Assembly (NCBI RefSeq): GCF_017745275.1
Contig: NZ_JAGHZS010000004.1
Location: 496,001 to 560,000, forward strand
DNA from: Chitinophaga sp.
Lineage (GTDB): Bacteria > Bacteroidota > Bacteroidia > Chitinophagales > Chitinophagaceae
DNA length: 64,000 nucleotides
Direction of reading: 5' to 3'
Positions within the stretch are counted from its first letter, which is position 1. The number at the start of each line of letters is the position of its first letter. This document shows positions 26,627 through 35,919 of the stretch, piece after piece. The notes below the pieces were generated by a model. It did no database searches and was not told the origin of the DNA. It was given only the letters and a program-made list of their open reading frames with translations. Position numbers and translations under genes: made by a program.

Positions 26627-27442
26627 ACTAAATACCATCAAGGGATCATCGTATTTGAACGGATACCCCAATGCATACCGGAGTTTGCGGGAGCTGACTA
26701 TTTTATATGGCTGTTCTTCTGCCGGTAAACGGCGTGGAACCTGTATTCCCATAGCCTGTGCGGCTGCTTTATAATAGTTGCATCGTTGCGGATGCCCGGT
26801 GGCGCAGGCATTGAATGTTTCGCCCCAGATCTCTTTTTCTATAATTGTCCGGATCACGCCAATGCAGTCGTCCCGGTGAATAACGTTCATCGGTTGCTCA
26901 TTATTCCGTTTGCCTTCACGGATGCGATTGGCATCTGGCAGGCGATCGTAGCCGATTAATCCGCCGAAACGCAGAATGGTGGTTTCAAAGCGGGTGGCCA
27001 TGATCAATTGTTTCTCCGCAGCCCGCAGTGCAAGGCCGTTGGGGGTTTCCGGCAATTCCTGGCTTTCTTCTGTAACAAGTCCGTTGATATCAGCGTATAC
27101 AGAGGTAGAGCTGATGAATATAACTTTGCTGATAGTCGTAGTTTCCAGGAAACTGCTCAATAAAGCAATTTCTTCTACATGTGCCTCCGCCCCTCTTTCT
27201 TTACGGGGAGGAATATTAATGATGAGTATATCTGCGTCCCAGAAGGCATCAGGGCCGGTGAGTACATCTGTTGATAAAACAACTTCATATGCTTCCAGGC
27301 CCAGGGCGGTGAGTTCCGCCACACCGGCGGCAGATGTTCTGGCGCCTTTTACCGCATAACCAGCTTCCTGGAGATGCAGTGCCAATGGCTTACCCAGCCA
27401 GCCACAACTTAAAATACTGATCTTCGTTTGCTTCGTGTGCAT
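26612..27442 (-). CDS. NAD(P)-binding epimerase/SDR-like protein (YeeZ-like)
   Basis: A 276-residue protein with an atypical Rossmann N-terminus, ISILSCGWLGKPLALHL, as in YeeZ-like proteins. VIFISSTSVYADINGLVTEE contains the Ser-Thr-Ser-x-x-Tyr segment of extended SDRs, and TTILRFGGLIGYDR follows. The substrate is unknown. The last residues SEQKA and the stop codon come from element copy B. It lies 34 bases downstream of cbiB in the same direction and may be read from the cobalamin transcript. Confidence 0.82.
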   Translation of the reverse strand: MHTKQTKISILSCGWLGKPLALHLQEAGYAVKGARTSAAGVAELTALGLEAYEVVLSTDVLTGPDAFWDADILIINIPPRKERGAEAHVEEIALLSSFLETTTISKVIFISSTSVYADINGLVTEESQELPETPNGLALRAAEKQLIMATRFETTILRFGGLIGYDRLPDANRIREGKRNNEQPMNVIHRDDCIGVIRTIIEKEIWGETFNACATGHPQRCNYYKAAAQAMGIQVPRRLPAEEQPYKIVSSRKLRYALGYPFKYDDPLMVFSEQKA

Positions 27443-27476
27443 ATTAAAACTTTACCATGGCCTAACCACTTTCTTA

Positions 27477-28526
27477 CTATATCCGTAATAAAATACAGTT
27501 TGGATTTTGTGGAGCTATATTCTCTGTCAACCCATATGGTGCTGAAACTGCCGGCCGCGAAGTTAAAACATCCGGTCTATTGTTGGCATTCCAGATCAGG
27601 TAATATTTTAGGGCAGCGATGCAGATGACCACCACGAAAGTAACGGCATGATTGATATACATCACCTTTTTGAATTCCTGGTGCTCAATGTCGCGTTCAT
27701 TTTCGCCGATATAAGGCTTATTCACCAACTCGCCGCCATAGGTATTGGGGCCACCGAAGCGGCAGTCGAGAATCCCTGCCAGTGCGGCTTCCGGGTAACC
27801 TGAGTTGGGGCTGGCATGTGCTGATCCATAACGGAGCATGAAATGCCAGGCGCGACTGCTGCCATATAACAAAATCATCAGCAATGCGGTAATGCGGGCG
27901 GGGATGAAATTCGCTACGTCATCCAGCCGGGCGGCAAAACGGCCAAAGTAGCGGTACTGCTCATTTTTGTAGCCGATCATCGAATCCAGGGTATTGATCA
28001 TTTTATACAGCATCATGCCCGGTAACCCGAATATGGCGTAGAAGCAAAGCGGCGCAACCACTCCATCGCTCAGGTTCTCCGACATAGATTCCAGCACTGC
28101 GATACGAATCTGCTGTGGTGATAATTGTGCCGTGTCACGTCCTACAATCCACGACAGCCGCGCCCGGCCAGCTTCTACGCCCTCATTATGCAACGTATCA
28201 AATACGGCTTTGCCTTCCTGCAACAGGCTTTTATTGGCCAGTGCAAAAAATACGAAAACGCTGCTGAAGCCATACCAGGCCAGTGGCCAGCGCTCCAGCC
28301 CCCGTTGTACGAAATAGAAAAAACAAAAAACAGTGGTACATAGGATCATGGTGAGTAAAGCGCCTTTCCAAAAACGGGCCGCTCCTTTGTTCAACCATTG
28401 GGTGCCCCATTGAATCATGGTACCGTATAGCTTCACCGGGTGAGGCCAGCTACGCGGGTCGCCCAGTAATAAATCAGCGGCATATCCTAACAGTAACGGT
28501 AATACGAATTTTAATACAGGCTCCAT
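27477..28526 (-). CDS. cbiB: Adenosylcobinamide-phosphate synthase
   Basis: A 349-residue membrane enzyme. LLGYAADLLLGDPRSWPHPV is the CbiB signature; INTLDSMIGYKNEQYRYFG, ARLDDVANFIPARIT and the SPNSGYPEAALAG motif follow. CbiB joins cobyric acid to aminopropanol phosphate in the late cobalamin pathway. The C-terminal 30 residues (from ANNRPDVLT) look like a polar extension. The start overlaps the end of the aminotransferase-like cobD by 16 bases. Confidence 0.95.
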   Translation of the reverse strand: MEPVLKFVLPLLLGYAADLLLGDPRSWPHPVKLYGTMIQWGTQWLNKGAARFWKGALLTMILCTTVFCFFYFVQRGLERWPLAWYGFSSVFVFFALANKSLLQEGKAVFDTLHNEGVEAGRARLSWIVGRDTAQLSPQQIRIAVLESMSENLSDGVVAPLCFYAIFGLPGMMLYKMINTLDSMIGYKNEQYRYFGRFAARLDDVANFIPARITALLMILLYGSSRAWHFMLRYGSAHASPNSGYPEAALAGILDCRFGGPNTYGGELVNKPYIGENERDIEHQEFKKVMYINHAVTFVVVICIAALKYYLIWNANNRPDVLTSRPAVSAPYGLTENIAPQNPNCILLRI

Positions 28527-29533
28527 TGGCGCAATGCGGTAATCAGTAATGTATTATCGGCGGAACGCTGACAGGCCACGCGGCAATGTCCTTGTTCCAG
28601 CCCGTAAAAGTTGGAGGCATCCCGGATGAGGATACCATGGTTTTCCATCAGCCATGCTTTCAGCGAAGCCGCGGTTCCTGTCAGTGTTTCGAACAGAAAA
28701 AAATGTGTATGCGTTGGCGATACCCTGAACTCCGGCATTTTGCGAATGCCTTCCCAGAAATGAAAAGTATCCTGTAAAAGAGATTCCTTTGATAATGCAA
28801 ATTGTGCAGGATGTTCCAGGATATAATAACCTGCCTCCAGTGCGAGGCTGTTTACCGACCAGGGCATTCTAAAGGCACGTACGCGGTCCAGCAGTTGCTT
28901 TCTTCCTGCAATATATCCCAGGCGTAAACCAGGAATACAACAGGTTTTGGTAAGCGACCGGAGCACCAATACATTTGGTAAACGGTGCAGATGAGGCACA
29001 ACGGTAGCTGCCCCCAGCGTAAATTCAATATAGGCTTCATCGATAATAAACACGGTGTGTTTGTTCCGCTGAATCAGCCTTTGCAGCGCCTGATCATCGA
29101 GCGCCTGCCCGGTAGGGTTGTTAGGATTGCAGAGAAAAACCAGGTCAGTGCTGAAGCTGGTATCGGGCGTTAGCTTATCCCACAACAGGTATTGCACCTG
29201 GTGACGATACAATTTACAGGCATCCGCATATTCGGCGAAAGTAGGCGCTACGATAGTTGTTGTAGCACCTGCAAAGGCCTGGGCTACAAGGTAAATCGCT
29301 TCTGTACCACCGTTGGTAACCAGGATGGTGCCGGCAGGCAAACCCGCCTGTTCTTCCAGCATGCGCTGCAATTTTGCTGCGCCCGCATCAGGATAGTGAT
29401 CAATGCCGCTTACCTTATTACTAAGATGAGTTTTCAATCCTTCCCGGAGGCCGCCGTACCAAACATTAGAGCTGAAGTCCGCTTTAACGGGCTGGTCAAA
29501 CAAATAACCATCGTCGCCATGTCCCTGTATCAT
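28511..29533 (-). CDS. cobD: Threonine-phosphate decarboxylase (CobD type)
   Basis: A 340-residue PLP enzyme of the histidinol-phosphate aminotransferase family. NGGTEAIYLVAQAFA, FLCNPNNPTGQALDD, VFIIDEAYIEF and SLTKTCCIPGLRLGY (PLP lysine) are present. Between cobQ and cbiB, with overlap with cbiB, it is best assigned as L-threonine-O-3-phosphate decarboxylase, which supplies the aminopropanol phosphate for CbiB. A histidinol-phosphate aminotransferase would look similar; the context decides. Confidence 0.9.
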   Translation of the reverse strand: MIQGHGDDGYLFDQPVKADFSSNVWYGGLREGLKTHLSNKVSGIDHYPDAGAAKLQRMLEEQAGLPAGTILVTNGGTEAIYLVAQAFAGATTTIVAPTFAEYADACKLYRHQVQYLLWDKLTPDTSFSTDLVFLCNPNNPTGQALDDQALQRLIQRNKHTVFIIDEAYIEFTLGAATVVPHLHRLPNVLVLRSLTKTCCIPGLRLGYIAGRKQLLDRVRAFRMPWSVNSLALEAGYYILEHPAQFALSKESLLQDTFHFWEGIRKMPEFRVSPTHTHFFLFETLTGTAASLKAWLMENHGILIRDASNFYGLEQGHCRVACQRSADNTLLITALRQWSLY

Positions 29534-29545
29534 AAGATCATAAAG

Positions 29546-31021
29546 TTATAATTCCAGTGCCTTATAAACAGCTGAAATGTCAAGATGTTCACGAATATGT
29601 GTGGCCAGTTTGTTATATTGTTCCTCTTTAAATTTTTTATAGTCGAACGCTTTTACTACCGCGGATTTATCACATTGCGACAACAAATCGCTGATGATCG
29701 TATCATTGTCGAGGATACCATGCAGGTAAGTACCCCAACACCGGGCATGGAGGAAATAGCCATCTGTGGAGCCGTTGGTCAGTTCATTGAGCGGAGCAGG
29801 CTGCCGGGCAGTGGTTTCGCCCATATGAATTTCATATCCTTCACAAATCTTTTCCTGGCCGCGGTAACGGAAGTGACGTTGCTGTGTAGTTTTTTCACGG
29901 GTGAGTACGGTGGTTACCGGTAACAGGCCCAGGCCCGGAATGCTGCCGGCAGGGCCCTCTACGCCAAATGGGTCTGCAATCTCCTCTCCCATCATCTGGT
30001 AGCCACCGCAAATGCCGATGACCACTTTATTTCGTTTATACGCCTCCGTTATAGCTCCGGCGGTGCCGTTATTTTTAATAGCCACCAAATCGCTGATGGT
30101 ATTTTTACTGCCGGGAATGATAATGATATCCGCGGCTATGATCTCCGCGGGATTATCGGTATAAAAAATATGTACGCGCTCATCTTTTTCCAGCGCGTTA
30201 AAGTCGGTGAAGTTAGACATATGCCGTAGTAATACTACGGCAATATTAATGCGACCTGCCATGCGCTGCCGGTGTTTCAATGATCCGGCTACGGAGTCTT
30301 CTTCTTCAATATGGATATCGTGATAATACGGCAGCACCCCTGTAACCGGCACGCCGGTAAGGCTTTCCAGTTGTTTGCGCCCGTCATCAAACAGGCGGAT
30401 ATCACCACGAAATTTATTGATGATGATACCTTTGATCAGTGTTTTCTCTTCCGGAGGCAACAGGGCAATGGTACCATATACACTCCCAAAAATTCCGCCG
30501 CGATCAATATCCGCAATGAGGTATACTGCGGCGCCGGCATGCAAGGCGATGCGCATATTGGTGATATCGCGGCTACGAAGATTTAGCTCAGAAATGCTAC
30601 CGGCACCTTCCATGACAATGGGGTTATAACGCCCCGCAAGCCGGTTAAAGGATTGTTTTACTTCTTCAAATAAGGCGTACTTATCTTTCTCCATAAAATA
30701 TTCCCAGGCCGACTGACTACCGGCAGGTTTACCATGTAGTACCAGTTGTGCACGCTGATCGCTGGTAGGTTTCAGCAGTACCGGGTTCATATCTGTATGC
30801 GCGGGTACACCGGCTGCTTCTGCCTGTACCGCCTGTGCACGGCCTATTTCCAGTCCGTCGGGAGTTGCATAGCTATTGAGCGACATATTCTGCGCCTTGA
30901 AAGGAGCAGGTGTATACCCATCCTGCCGGAAAATACGGCAAAACCCGGCGGTAATCACGCTCTTTCCCACGTCAGAGGCGGTACCCACAAACATGACCGG
31001 CCGAAGATCTTTTTTATGCAT
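29546..31021 (-). CDS. cobQ: Cobyric acid synthase
   Basis: A 491-residue protein in two parts. The N-terminal ATP-binding part has MFVGTASDVGKSVITAGFCR and APFKAQNMSLNSYAT. The C-terminal class I glutamine amidotransferase part has VIGICGGYQMMGEEI with the catalytic cysteine and ends near YLHGILDN. It amidates four carboxylates of adenosylcobyrinic acid diamide. It is the first gene of the minus-strand order cobQ-cobD-cbiB. No cobalamin riboswitch is visible upstream; the 137 bases before it are filled by element copy C. Confidence 0.96.
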   Translation of the reverse strand: MHKKDLRPVMFVGTASDVGKSVITAGFCRIFRQDGYTPAPFKAQNMSLNSYATPDGLEIGRAQAVQAEAAGVPAHTDMNPVLLKPTSDQRAQLVLHGKPAGSQSAWEYFMEKDKYALFEEVKQSFNRLAGRYNPIVMEGAGSISELNLRSRDITNMRIALHAGAAVYLIADIDRGGIFGSVYGTIALLPPEEKTLIKGIIINKFRGDIRLFDDGRKQLESLTGVPVTGVLPYYHDIHIEEEDSVAGSLKHRQRMAGRINIAVVLLRHMSNFTDFNALEKDERVHIFYTDNPAEIIAADIIIIPGSKNTISDLVAIKNNGTAGAITEAYKRNKVVIGICGGYQMMGEEIADPFGVEGPAGSIPGLGLLPVTTVLTREKTTQQRHFRYRGQEKICEGYEIHMGETTARQPAPLNELTNGSTDGYFLHARCWGTYLHGILDNDTIISDLLSQCDKSAVVKAFDYKKFKEEQYNKLATHIREHLDISAVYKALEL

Positions 31022-31042
31022 GGGACGAAGATAGAATAAAGA

Positions 31043-31160
31043 AGCAGAAAGCAGAAAGCAAAAAGCTATTATAGCGAATGATCAAAGCGGATATTTATAT
31101 ATTCTACGCTTTAATCATTCGCTATAATAGCTTTTTGCTTTAAGCTTTCTGCTTTCTGCT
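31043..31160. repeat. Palindromic heptad element, copy C
   Basis: The left arm has three heptads (AGAAAGC twice, AAAAAGC) and the right arm four (an extra TTAAAGC), followed on both sides by TATTATAGCGAATGATC. The centre, AAAGCGGATATTTATATAT, is nearly identical to copy F. The right end covers two bases of the TAG stop codon of the M1 peptidase gene; the left end lies 22 bases before the start of cobQ. Confidence 0.9.
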
Positions 31161-33768
31161 ATTTAAAAATATCATCGCTTAATCCACCATTCACCGTGGC
31201 TGTTTTCAGTTGCAGGTTGGTATTGTATCCACCCATGCTGGTAGCCATTTTGAACGGGAATTTGATGCCGCTAACTTCGCGGTAATCGCTGTAGTCGACA
31301 GTAGATTCCCCGCCGCCGCCTTCTTGCCCGGCGAGTGTTACTGCACGTACTTTCAGGCCGGTTTTAGTATCGTAGTAGTTACGGAATAATGCGCCACTGG
31401 GAGTTGCGATATTTACCACGTAGGCTTGCGAACCATTTACATCTTCTGTTACAGGAGCTACTTCCACCTTGGCATTATAGTCTGGTGCTGTAAAATACAG
31501 TTCCTGGAACAAAAGGTTTTTATCTTTCAGGATGGCTTTATCAGTAGCCGACAACGGCATATCTTTTCCCGAATTCGACATGGTAATGTTATTACCATTC
31601 GCCACCAGCTTCATGGCCATCAGGTTAGCGATCGGAATAAATACCTGGGTCAGTACCTTATCGGGTTGTTTGTGTTTCATGGTGTACTCGAGTGCGGTAC
31701 CCGCTACTTCTCCCTCTTCCAGTAAAGACAGGTCTTTAACGGCTTTCAGCTTATCGGCGCCACCAATAGCGTCAATATACTTTTTCAGTATAGCCGTAGC
31801 CGTAGTACCTGCAGGTATAGGCTGACCGGCATCGGCTTTCCAGCTATTGTTGGAAGGATTGACATCCGGGAAATTACCTGCCGGATCAATTACTACGCTG
31901 GCGAGTTTCACGGTAGACGGATAGTGGAATGTCCAGGTGGCGCCCCGTTGCCATACTTCTACCGGCAAACGCACGGTATCTGATTTACCATTTACGTCTT
32001 TAATGGCTATTACTACCGGCATCGGTAATTGTTCCAGGTTCTGGATGGTGATCATTGCACCTTGTGCAGGATCATTTTTCACGTATTGTACACCTTTCAC
32101 GCCCTGATCCAGCTTCCAGGTATTAAAGAACCAACCACGCCAGAACCAGGCCAGGTCTTCGCCGGAAGCATTTTCCATGGTACGGAAGAAGTCCCACGGG
32201 GTGGGGTGTTTAAATGCCCAGCGTTTGATGTATTCGCGGAAAGCGTAATCGAAACGTTCTGGTCCGAGGATTTGATCGCGGAGCAAATTCAGGCCCATTC
32301 CGGGTTTGAAGTAAGCAGCCACACCGAGGTAGCTCATATCGAGTACATCGGGAGTAGTTAAAATAGGTTCAGCCCTGTTAGAGAACAGCATTGGTGCAAT
32401 TCGCTGTGCCGGCTGCGGCACTTTGAATTCTCCTTTGTTGAATTCAGCGGTGGAGATCCCGTTGATGAAGGTATTGAAGCCTTCATCCATCCACGCATAT
32501 TTGCGTTCGTTGGAACCTACTATCATCGGGAACCAGTTGTGACCGAATTCGTGATCGGTTACGCCCCACAAGCCGCCTTTTGTAGATCTCCAGGAGCAGA
32601 ATACGATACCGGGATATTCCATTCCTCCTACGGTACCGGCTACGTTGGTAGCTACCGGGTACGTATATACGTACCATTGTTTGGAATAATGTTCAATACA
32701 TCCTTTCACAAATTCGGTAGATCTGCCCCAGGCATTGTTGCCGGCCACTTCTACAGGGTAGAGTGACATGGCAAGGGATTTTTTACCACCGGGCAAATTG
32801 ATACGGGCAGCATCCCAGATAAACGCAGCGGAAGCACCCCAGGCTACGTCGCGGGAGTTCTGGCATACGAAATGCCAGGTGCGGTTGCCTTTCGCGGTGC
32901 CGGTATTAATTTCTGAGCTGTCGCGGATAACCACCGTCTGATCGCTGTTGCGGGCTTTTGCAAGGCGGCTGATTTCTTTCGGTGTCAGTACCTGTGCTTC
33001 GTTGACCAACTGGCCGGAGCCACTCAGGATCATGTTGGCAGGTGCGGTAATGCTGTAATCAAAGTTCCCATATTCCAGGTAAAACTCTGATGCGCCCATG
33101 TAGGGAATATTATTCCATCCGAGTATGTCGTCGTACACGGACATACGAGGATACCATTGTGCAATTTCGTATATCCATCCGTTAGTGGTACGCAGGCGGG
33201 AGGTACGATCGGTGCCATATTCCGGAACGGTGTAGGCATATTCAATTTTTATCTGCAGGGAGGTACCGGATTTCATGGCATCAGCCAGTTTGATCTGCAT
33301 ACGGGTATCGTTCACCAGGTAATTGGCGGCAATGGTTTTACCATTGCTGATGATGCTCACATTTTTCAGTTCAAAGCCCTGGGTGTAGGTTTTGTTCGCA
33401 AAGCGATCGCCGGAAACGGCTACCGTAGCGGAGCCACGGGAGTCTTGCCGGTATATATTCTGATCCAGTTGCAGCCACAGGAAAGGCAGGTGATCCGGAC
33501 TGTTGTTCTTGTAAGTAATGACAACGGTACCACTGATACGATGTTGTAAAGTATCCAGGGTGACGTCTAATTTATAATCGGCAGCATTCTGCCAGTATTT
33601 GGGGCCTGGTTGTCCGCCGGCACTGCGGTACTCGTTACCGGGTGTAGGATAAAACAACGGAGCAAAAGCCTCATGTTGGTCGTATTTTGACGTGGTTTGG
33701 GCTGTTCCCTGCTGTATCCCGCCACATAGTAACATGGATGCGATAGCATAGATTTTGTTGAGTTTCAT
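31159..33768 (-). CDS. M1 family zinc metallopeptidase with C-terminal LolA/LppX-like domain
   Basis: An 869-residue exported protein with signal peptide ([13 protein letters not shown]). The peptidase part shows [11 protein letters not shown] (the GAMEN-like exopeptidase motif) and the zinc site HEFGHNWFP near residues 404-408, with the third ligand Glu in [10 protein letters not shown]. The family trims N-terminal residues from peptides. After about residue 645 a different domain begins ([19 protein letters not shown]) with the beta-sheet pattern of outer-membrane lipoprotein carrier-like domains, ending [14 protein letters not shown] infer a periplasmic or surface peptidase. Its stop codon touches element C. 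Confidence 0.9.
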   Translation of the reverse strand: MKLNKIYAIASMLLCGGIQQGTAQTTSKYDQHEAFAPLFYPTPGNEYRSAGGQPGPKYWQNAADYKLDVTLDTLQHRISGTVVITYKNNSPDHLPFLWLQLDQNIYRQDSRGSATVAVSGDRFANKTYTQGFELKNVSIISNGKTIAANYLVNDTRMQIKLADAMKSGTSLQIKIEYAYTVPEYGTDRTSRLRTTNGWIYEIAQWYPRMSVYDDILGWNNIPYMGASEFYLEYGNFDYSITAPANMILSGSGQLVNEAQVLTPKEISRLAKARNSDQTVVIRDSSEINTGTAKGNRTWHFVCQNSRDVAWGASAAFIWDAARINLPGGKKSLAMSLYPVEVAGNNAWGRSTEFVKGCIEHYSKQWYVYTYPVATNVAGTVGGMEYPGIVFCSWRSTKGGLWGVTDHEFGHNWFPMIVGSNERKYAWMDEGFNTFINGISTAEFNKGEFKVPQPAQRIAPMLFSNRAEPILTTPDVLDMSYLGVAAYFKPGMGLNLLRDQILGPERFDYAFREYIKRWAFKHPTPWDFFRTMENASGEDLAWFWRGWFFNTWKLDQGVKGVQYVKNDPAQGAMITIQNLEQLPMPVVIAIKDVNGKSDTVRLPVEVWQRGATWTFHYPSTVKLASVVIDPAGNFPDVNPSNNSWKADAGQPIPAGTTATAILKKYIDAIGGADKLKAVKDLSLLEEGEVAGTALEYTMKHKQPDKVLTQVFIPIANLMAMKLVANGNNITMSNSGKDMPLSATDKAILKDKNLLFQELYFTAPDYNAKVEVAPVTEDVNGSQAYVVNIATPSGALFRNYYDTKTGLKVRAVTLAGQEGGGGESTVDYSDYREVSGIKFPFKMATSMGGYNTNLQLKTATVNGGLSDDIFK

Positions 33769-33810
33769 CGGAAGAGATTAGATTATGATAGATCGAATAT
33801 ATCAAAAAAA

Positions 33811-34105
33811 GCATAAAGCATAAAGCCGAAAGCAAAAAGCTATTTTAGCGGATGATCAGAGCGGATTTTGTCTTTAGACAGGATTATACTGATTACTTTT
33901 TTGATTAAAAAGATAAGGGAAGATAGATGAATAATATTACTCATCCATCTTCCCTTATCTTAATTATCTTCTAAACTATCTTCTAATATTCTAAAAATAA
34001 AAATCAGTATAATCAGTATAATCAGCCTAATCCTGTCTAAAGACAAAATCCGCTCTGATCATCCGCTAAAATAGCTTTTTGCTTTCGGCTTTATGCTTTC
34101 AGCTC
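33811..34105. repeat. Palindromic heptad element, copy D (longest)
   Basis: Heptads (ATAAAGC, CGAAAGC, AAAAAGC) lead into TATTTTAGCGGATGATCAG, AGCGGATTTTGTC and TTTAGACAGGATTATACTG; the same sequence returns in inverse on the right, giving arms of about 95 bases with small interruptions. An inner hairpin (AAGATAAGGGAAGATAGATGA with its complement) sits in the centre. The right end contains the last codons and the TAA of the HdeD-like gene. Confidence 0.92.
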
Positions 34106-34660
34106 CTTTTTTATATGCCTTAAGCGGAAGGCAAACACAATGCTGAGAATACCGGTGGCCCAGAAGGCGGTGGCCATGAGTCCCAGGATGGCGGCTACGC
34201 CCAGGGCGGGATTATCAAGTATTACAATCGCGATAATAATTAAGAGTATTCCTCCTATCAGCAGCCAGCCCCAGTTAGGGATTCCTTCGGTTTGCAGTTG
34301 TATGGAAAAGCCAATGAGGCTGATACCTTTGAACATAAACCAGAAGGCCAGGAATAATGGGAGTACAGCCATACTGATAGCAGGATAGCCTATCAGTATC
34401 CCTCCTATCACCACATCTACGATCCCCGACGCCAGTGACCATCCCCATCCCGTATGAGAGGCCCGGTTGCCGAGGGCAAACGCGATTTCAAAAATCCCGG
34501 TTACAAATAATGTGACGCTGAAAAAAATACTGAGTAATACGTAGCTGCTGAATGGATTGGAGAAAACAATGAAACCGGCAATGAGAAAGATAATCCCATT
34601 GAGCAGATAGAGCCACCAATACTTCACATTATTACGAATAGCAGAGATGATTTGTGACAT
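34091..34660 (-). CDS. HdeD/DUF308-family membrane protein
   Basis: A 189-residue protein from MSQIISAIRNNVKYWWLYLL, with six hydrophobic helices arranged as three duplicated pairs (LNGIIFLIAGFIVFSNPF, GWSLASGIVDVVIGGILI, WGWLLIGGILLIIIAIVIL). DUF308 proteins include HdeD, linked with acid resistance in E. coli. A longer reading from 34795 would add a 45-residue non-homologous leader, so I chose the start at 34660. The C-terminal residues ELKA and the stop are encoded by element D. Confidence 0.88.
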   Translation of the reverse strand: MSQIISAIRNNVKYWWLYLLNGIIFLIAGFIVFSNPFSSYVLLSIFFSVTLFVTGIFEIAFALGNRASHTGWGWSLASGIVDVVIGGILIGYPAISMAVLPLFLAFWFMFKGISLIGFSIQLQTEGIPNWGWLLIGGILLIIIAIVILDNPALGVAAILGLMATAFWATGILSIVFAFRLRHIKKELKA

Positions 34661-34817
34661 AATCGTTACTTTAATGTTAAATAATGGGTAGTAGTACTGT
34701 TCCTCTAACACTATGTATCGTAAAAAGTTCGGTGGAATTTCATCCACGGAAAAACGACAGAAAGCACATAACTTTGTCAAAATGATTAAAATCATAGTTT
34801 AAACAAAAGACGGAAAT

Positions 34818-34825
34818 TATCTTTG
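34818..34825 (+). promoter_or_regulatory. -7 element of the desaturase gene
   Basis: TATCTTTG matches TAnnTTTG exactly and ends only 4 bases before the ATG at 34830. With normal spacing the transcript would start at or within a few bases of the ATG, so the mRNA may be leaderless or nearly so. A TTTA about 17 bases upstream is a weak -33 candidate. Confidence 0.45.
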
Positions 34826-34829
34826 CGGC

Positions 34830-35741
34830 ATGAATAAGGCGATTAAGCAAGACAGAAAGCCACCTAATTGGTGGCACCAGGTAGATTTCATGGGCATACA
34901 CGCTGTGCCTCTATTAGCTTTCTTTACCGGCACAACAGCATTTGACTGGATTTTATGTGGCGTATTGTATGTAGTCCGCATGTTCTTTGTAACGGCGGGT
35001 TATCATCGTTATTTCTCGCATCGTGCCTTTAAAACGTCGAGATTCTTCCAGTTTATCCTGGCTGGTGGTGCGCAGAGCAGCTTGCAGAAAGGCGCCTTAT
35101 GGTGGTCAGCCAATCACCGTATCCATCACAAACACAGTGACACCCCGGAAGATCCGCATTCAGCAAATGTTTACGGTTTCTGGTATGCACATATTGGCTG
35201 GATCATGGGACCGGAATATAAACCTACCCGTTTTGACCTGATCAAAGATCACAAAGCCAAAGAATTATTGTGGCTGAACAAGTGGCATATGGTGCCTGCA
35301 GTAGTACTGGCTATTGCCGTGTATTTTGTGGGTAATAAAGTAAATGGTACCGGTTGGTTCGACTGGCACGCAGGTTTATCTACCTTGCTGATCGGGTTCT
35401 TCCTGAGCACGGTGATATTATACCATGGTACTTTTACCATCAACTCTCTCATGCATAAAATTGGTAATAAAAGATATTATACAGGAGATGAATCCCGCAA
35501 CAGTGCTATCCTGGCTTTGGTTACGCTCGGTGAAGGCTGGCATAACAACCACCACTATTATCAGAGTGCTGCCAGACAAGGATTCTACTGGTGGGAGTTT
35601 GATATCACCTACTATGTTATCAAAACATTAGGCTTCCTCGGTATTGTATGGGAAATACGCCCGGTACCTGACAAACTGAAAAACAGTAATAAGCTGAAGC
35701 AACTGGCTTCTGAGCGGGTACCAGTGGAAGAAGTACATTAG
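34830..35741 (+). CDS. Acyl-CoA (delta-9 type) fatty acid desaturase
   Basis: A 303-residue membrane di-iron enzyme with all three histidine boxes: HRYFSHRAF near residue 59, HRIHHKHSD near 96, and HNNHHYY near 236. Hydrophobic segments around the boxes fit the four-helix arrangement of delta-9 desaturases. It introduces a double bond in acyl chains to adjust membrane fluidity. It is divergent to the HdeD-like gene, with a near-zero leader. Element copy E starts 2 bases behind its stop. Confidence 0.94.
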   Translation: MNKAIKQDRKPPNWWHQVDFMGIHAVPLLAFFTGTTAFDWILCGVLYVVRMFFVTAGYHRYFSHRAFKTSRFFQFILAGGAQSSLQKGALWWSANHRIHHKHSDTPEDPHSANVYGFWYAHIGWIMGPEYKPTRFDLIKDHKAKELLWLNKWHMVPAVVLAIAVYFVGNKVNGTGWFDWHAGLSTLLIGFFLSTVILYHGTFTINSLMHKIGNKRYYTGDESRNSAILALVTLGEGWHNNHHYYQSAARQGFYWWEFDITYYVIKTLGFLGIVWEIRPVPDKLKNSNKLKQLASERVPVEEVH

Positions 35742-35742
35742 T

Positions 35743-35883
35743 AAAGAGCAGAAAGCGGAAAGCATAAAGCAAAAAGCTATTGAGGCGAATGACATGAGCG
35801 AGTATTAGATTACTTATTCGTTTATGTCATTCGCCTCAATAGCTTTTTGCTTTATGCTTTCCGCTTTCCGCTTTCTGCTCTTT
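35743..35883. repeat. Palindromic heptad element, copy E
   Basis: The left arm has four heptads (AGAAAGC, GGAAAGC, ATAAAGC, AAAAAGC) and the right arm five (GGAAAGC doubled). The core TATTGAGGCGAATGACAT is unique to this copy yet is matched exactly on the other side. It lies between the desaturase stop and the aldo/keto reductase start. Read on the plus strand, the right arm encodes a hydrophobic stretch in frame with the reductase, which can mimic a signal peptide. Confidence 0.92.
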
Positions 35884-35919
35884 ATTTTCTATCTTGTCTC
35901 CCTAAAATCTAAAACATCC

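Noticed and set aside
31022..31158. Cobalamin riboswitch before cobQ
   Set aside because: The interval is filled by element C and shows no B12-box; no such motif was found before the other cob genes either.
34661..34795. Longer start of the HdeD-like protein
   Set aside because: The extra 45 residues have no family match and contain the likely promoter area of the gene.
35824..35919. N-terminal signal peptide of the aldo/keto reductase
   Set aside because: The stretch is the plus-strand reading of the right arm of element E; the family is cytosolic and starts at the conserved MTYNRCGKSGVQLP region.
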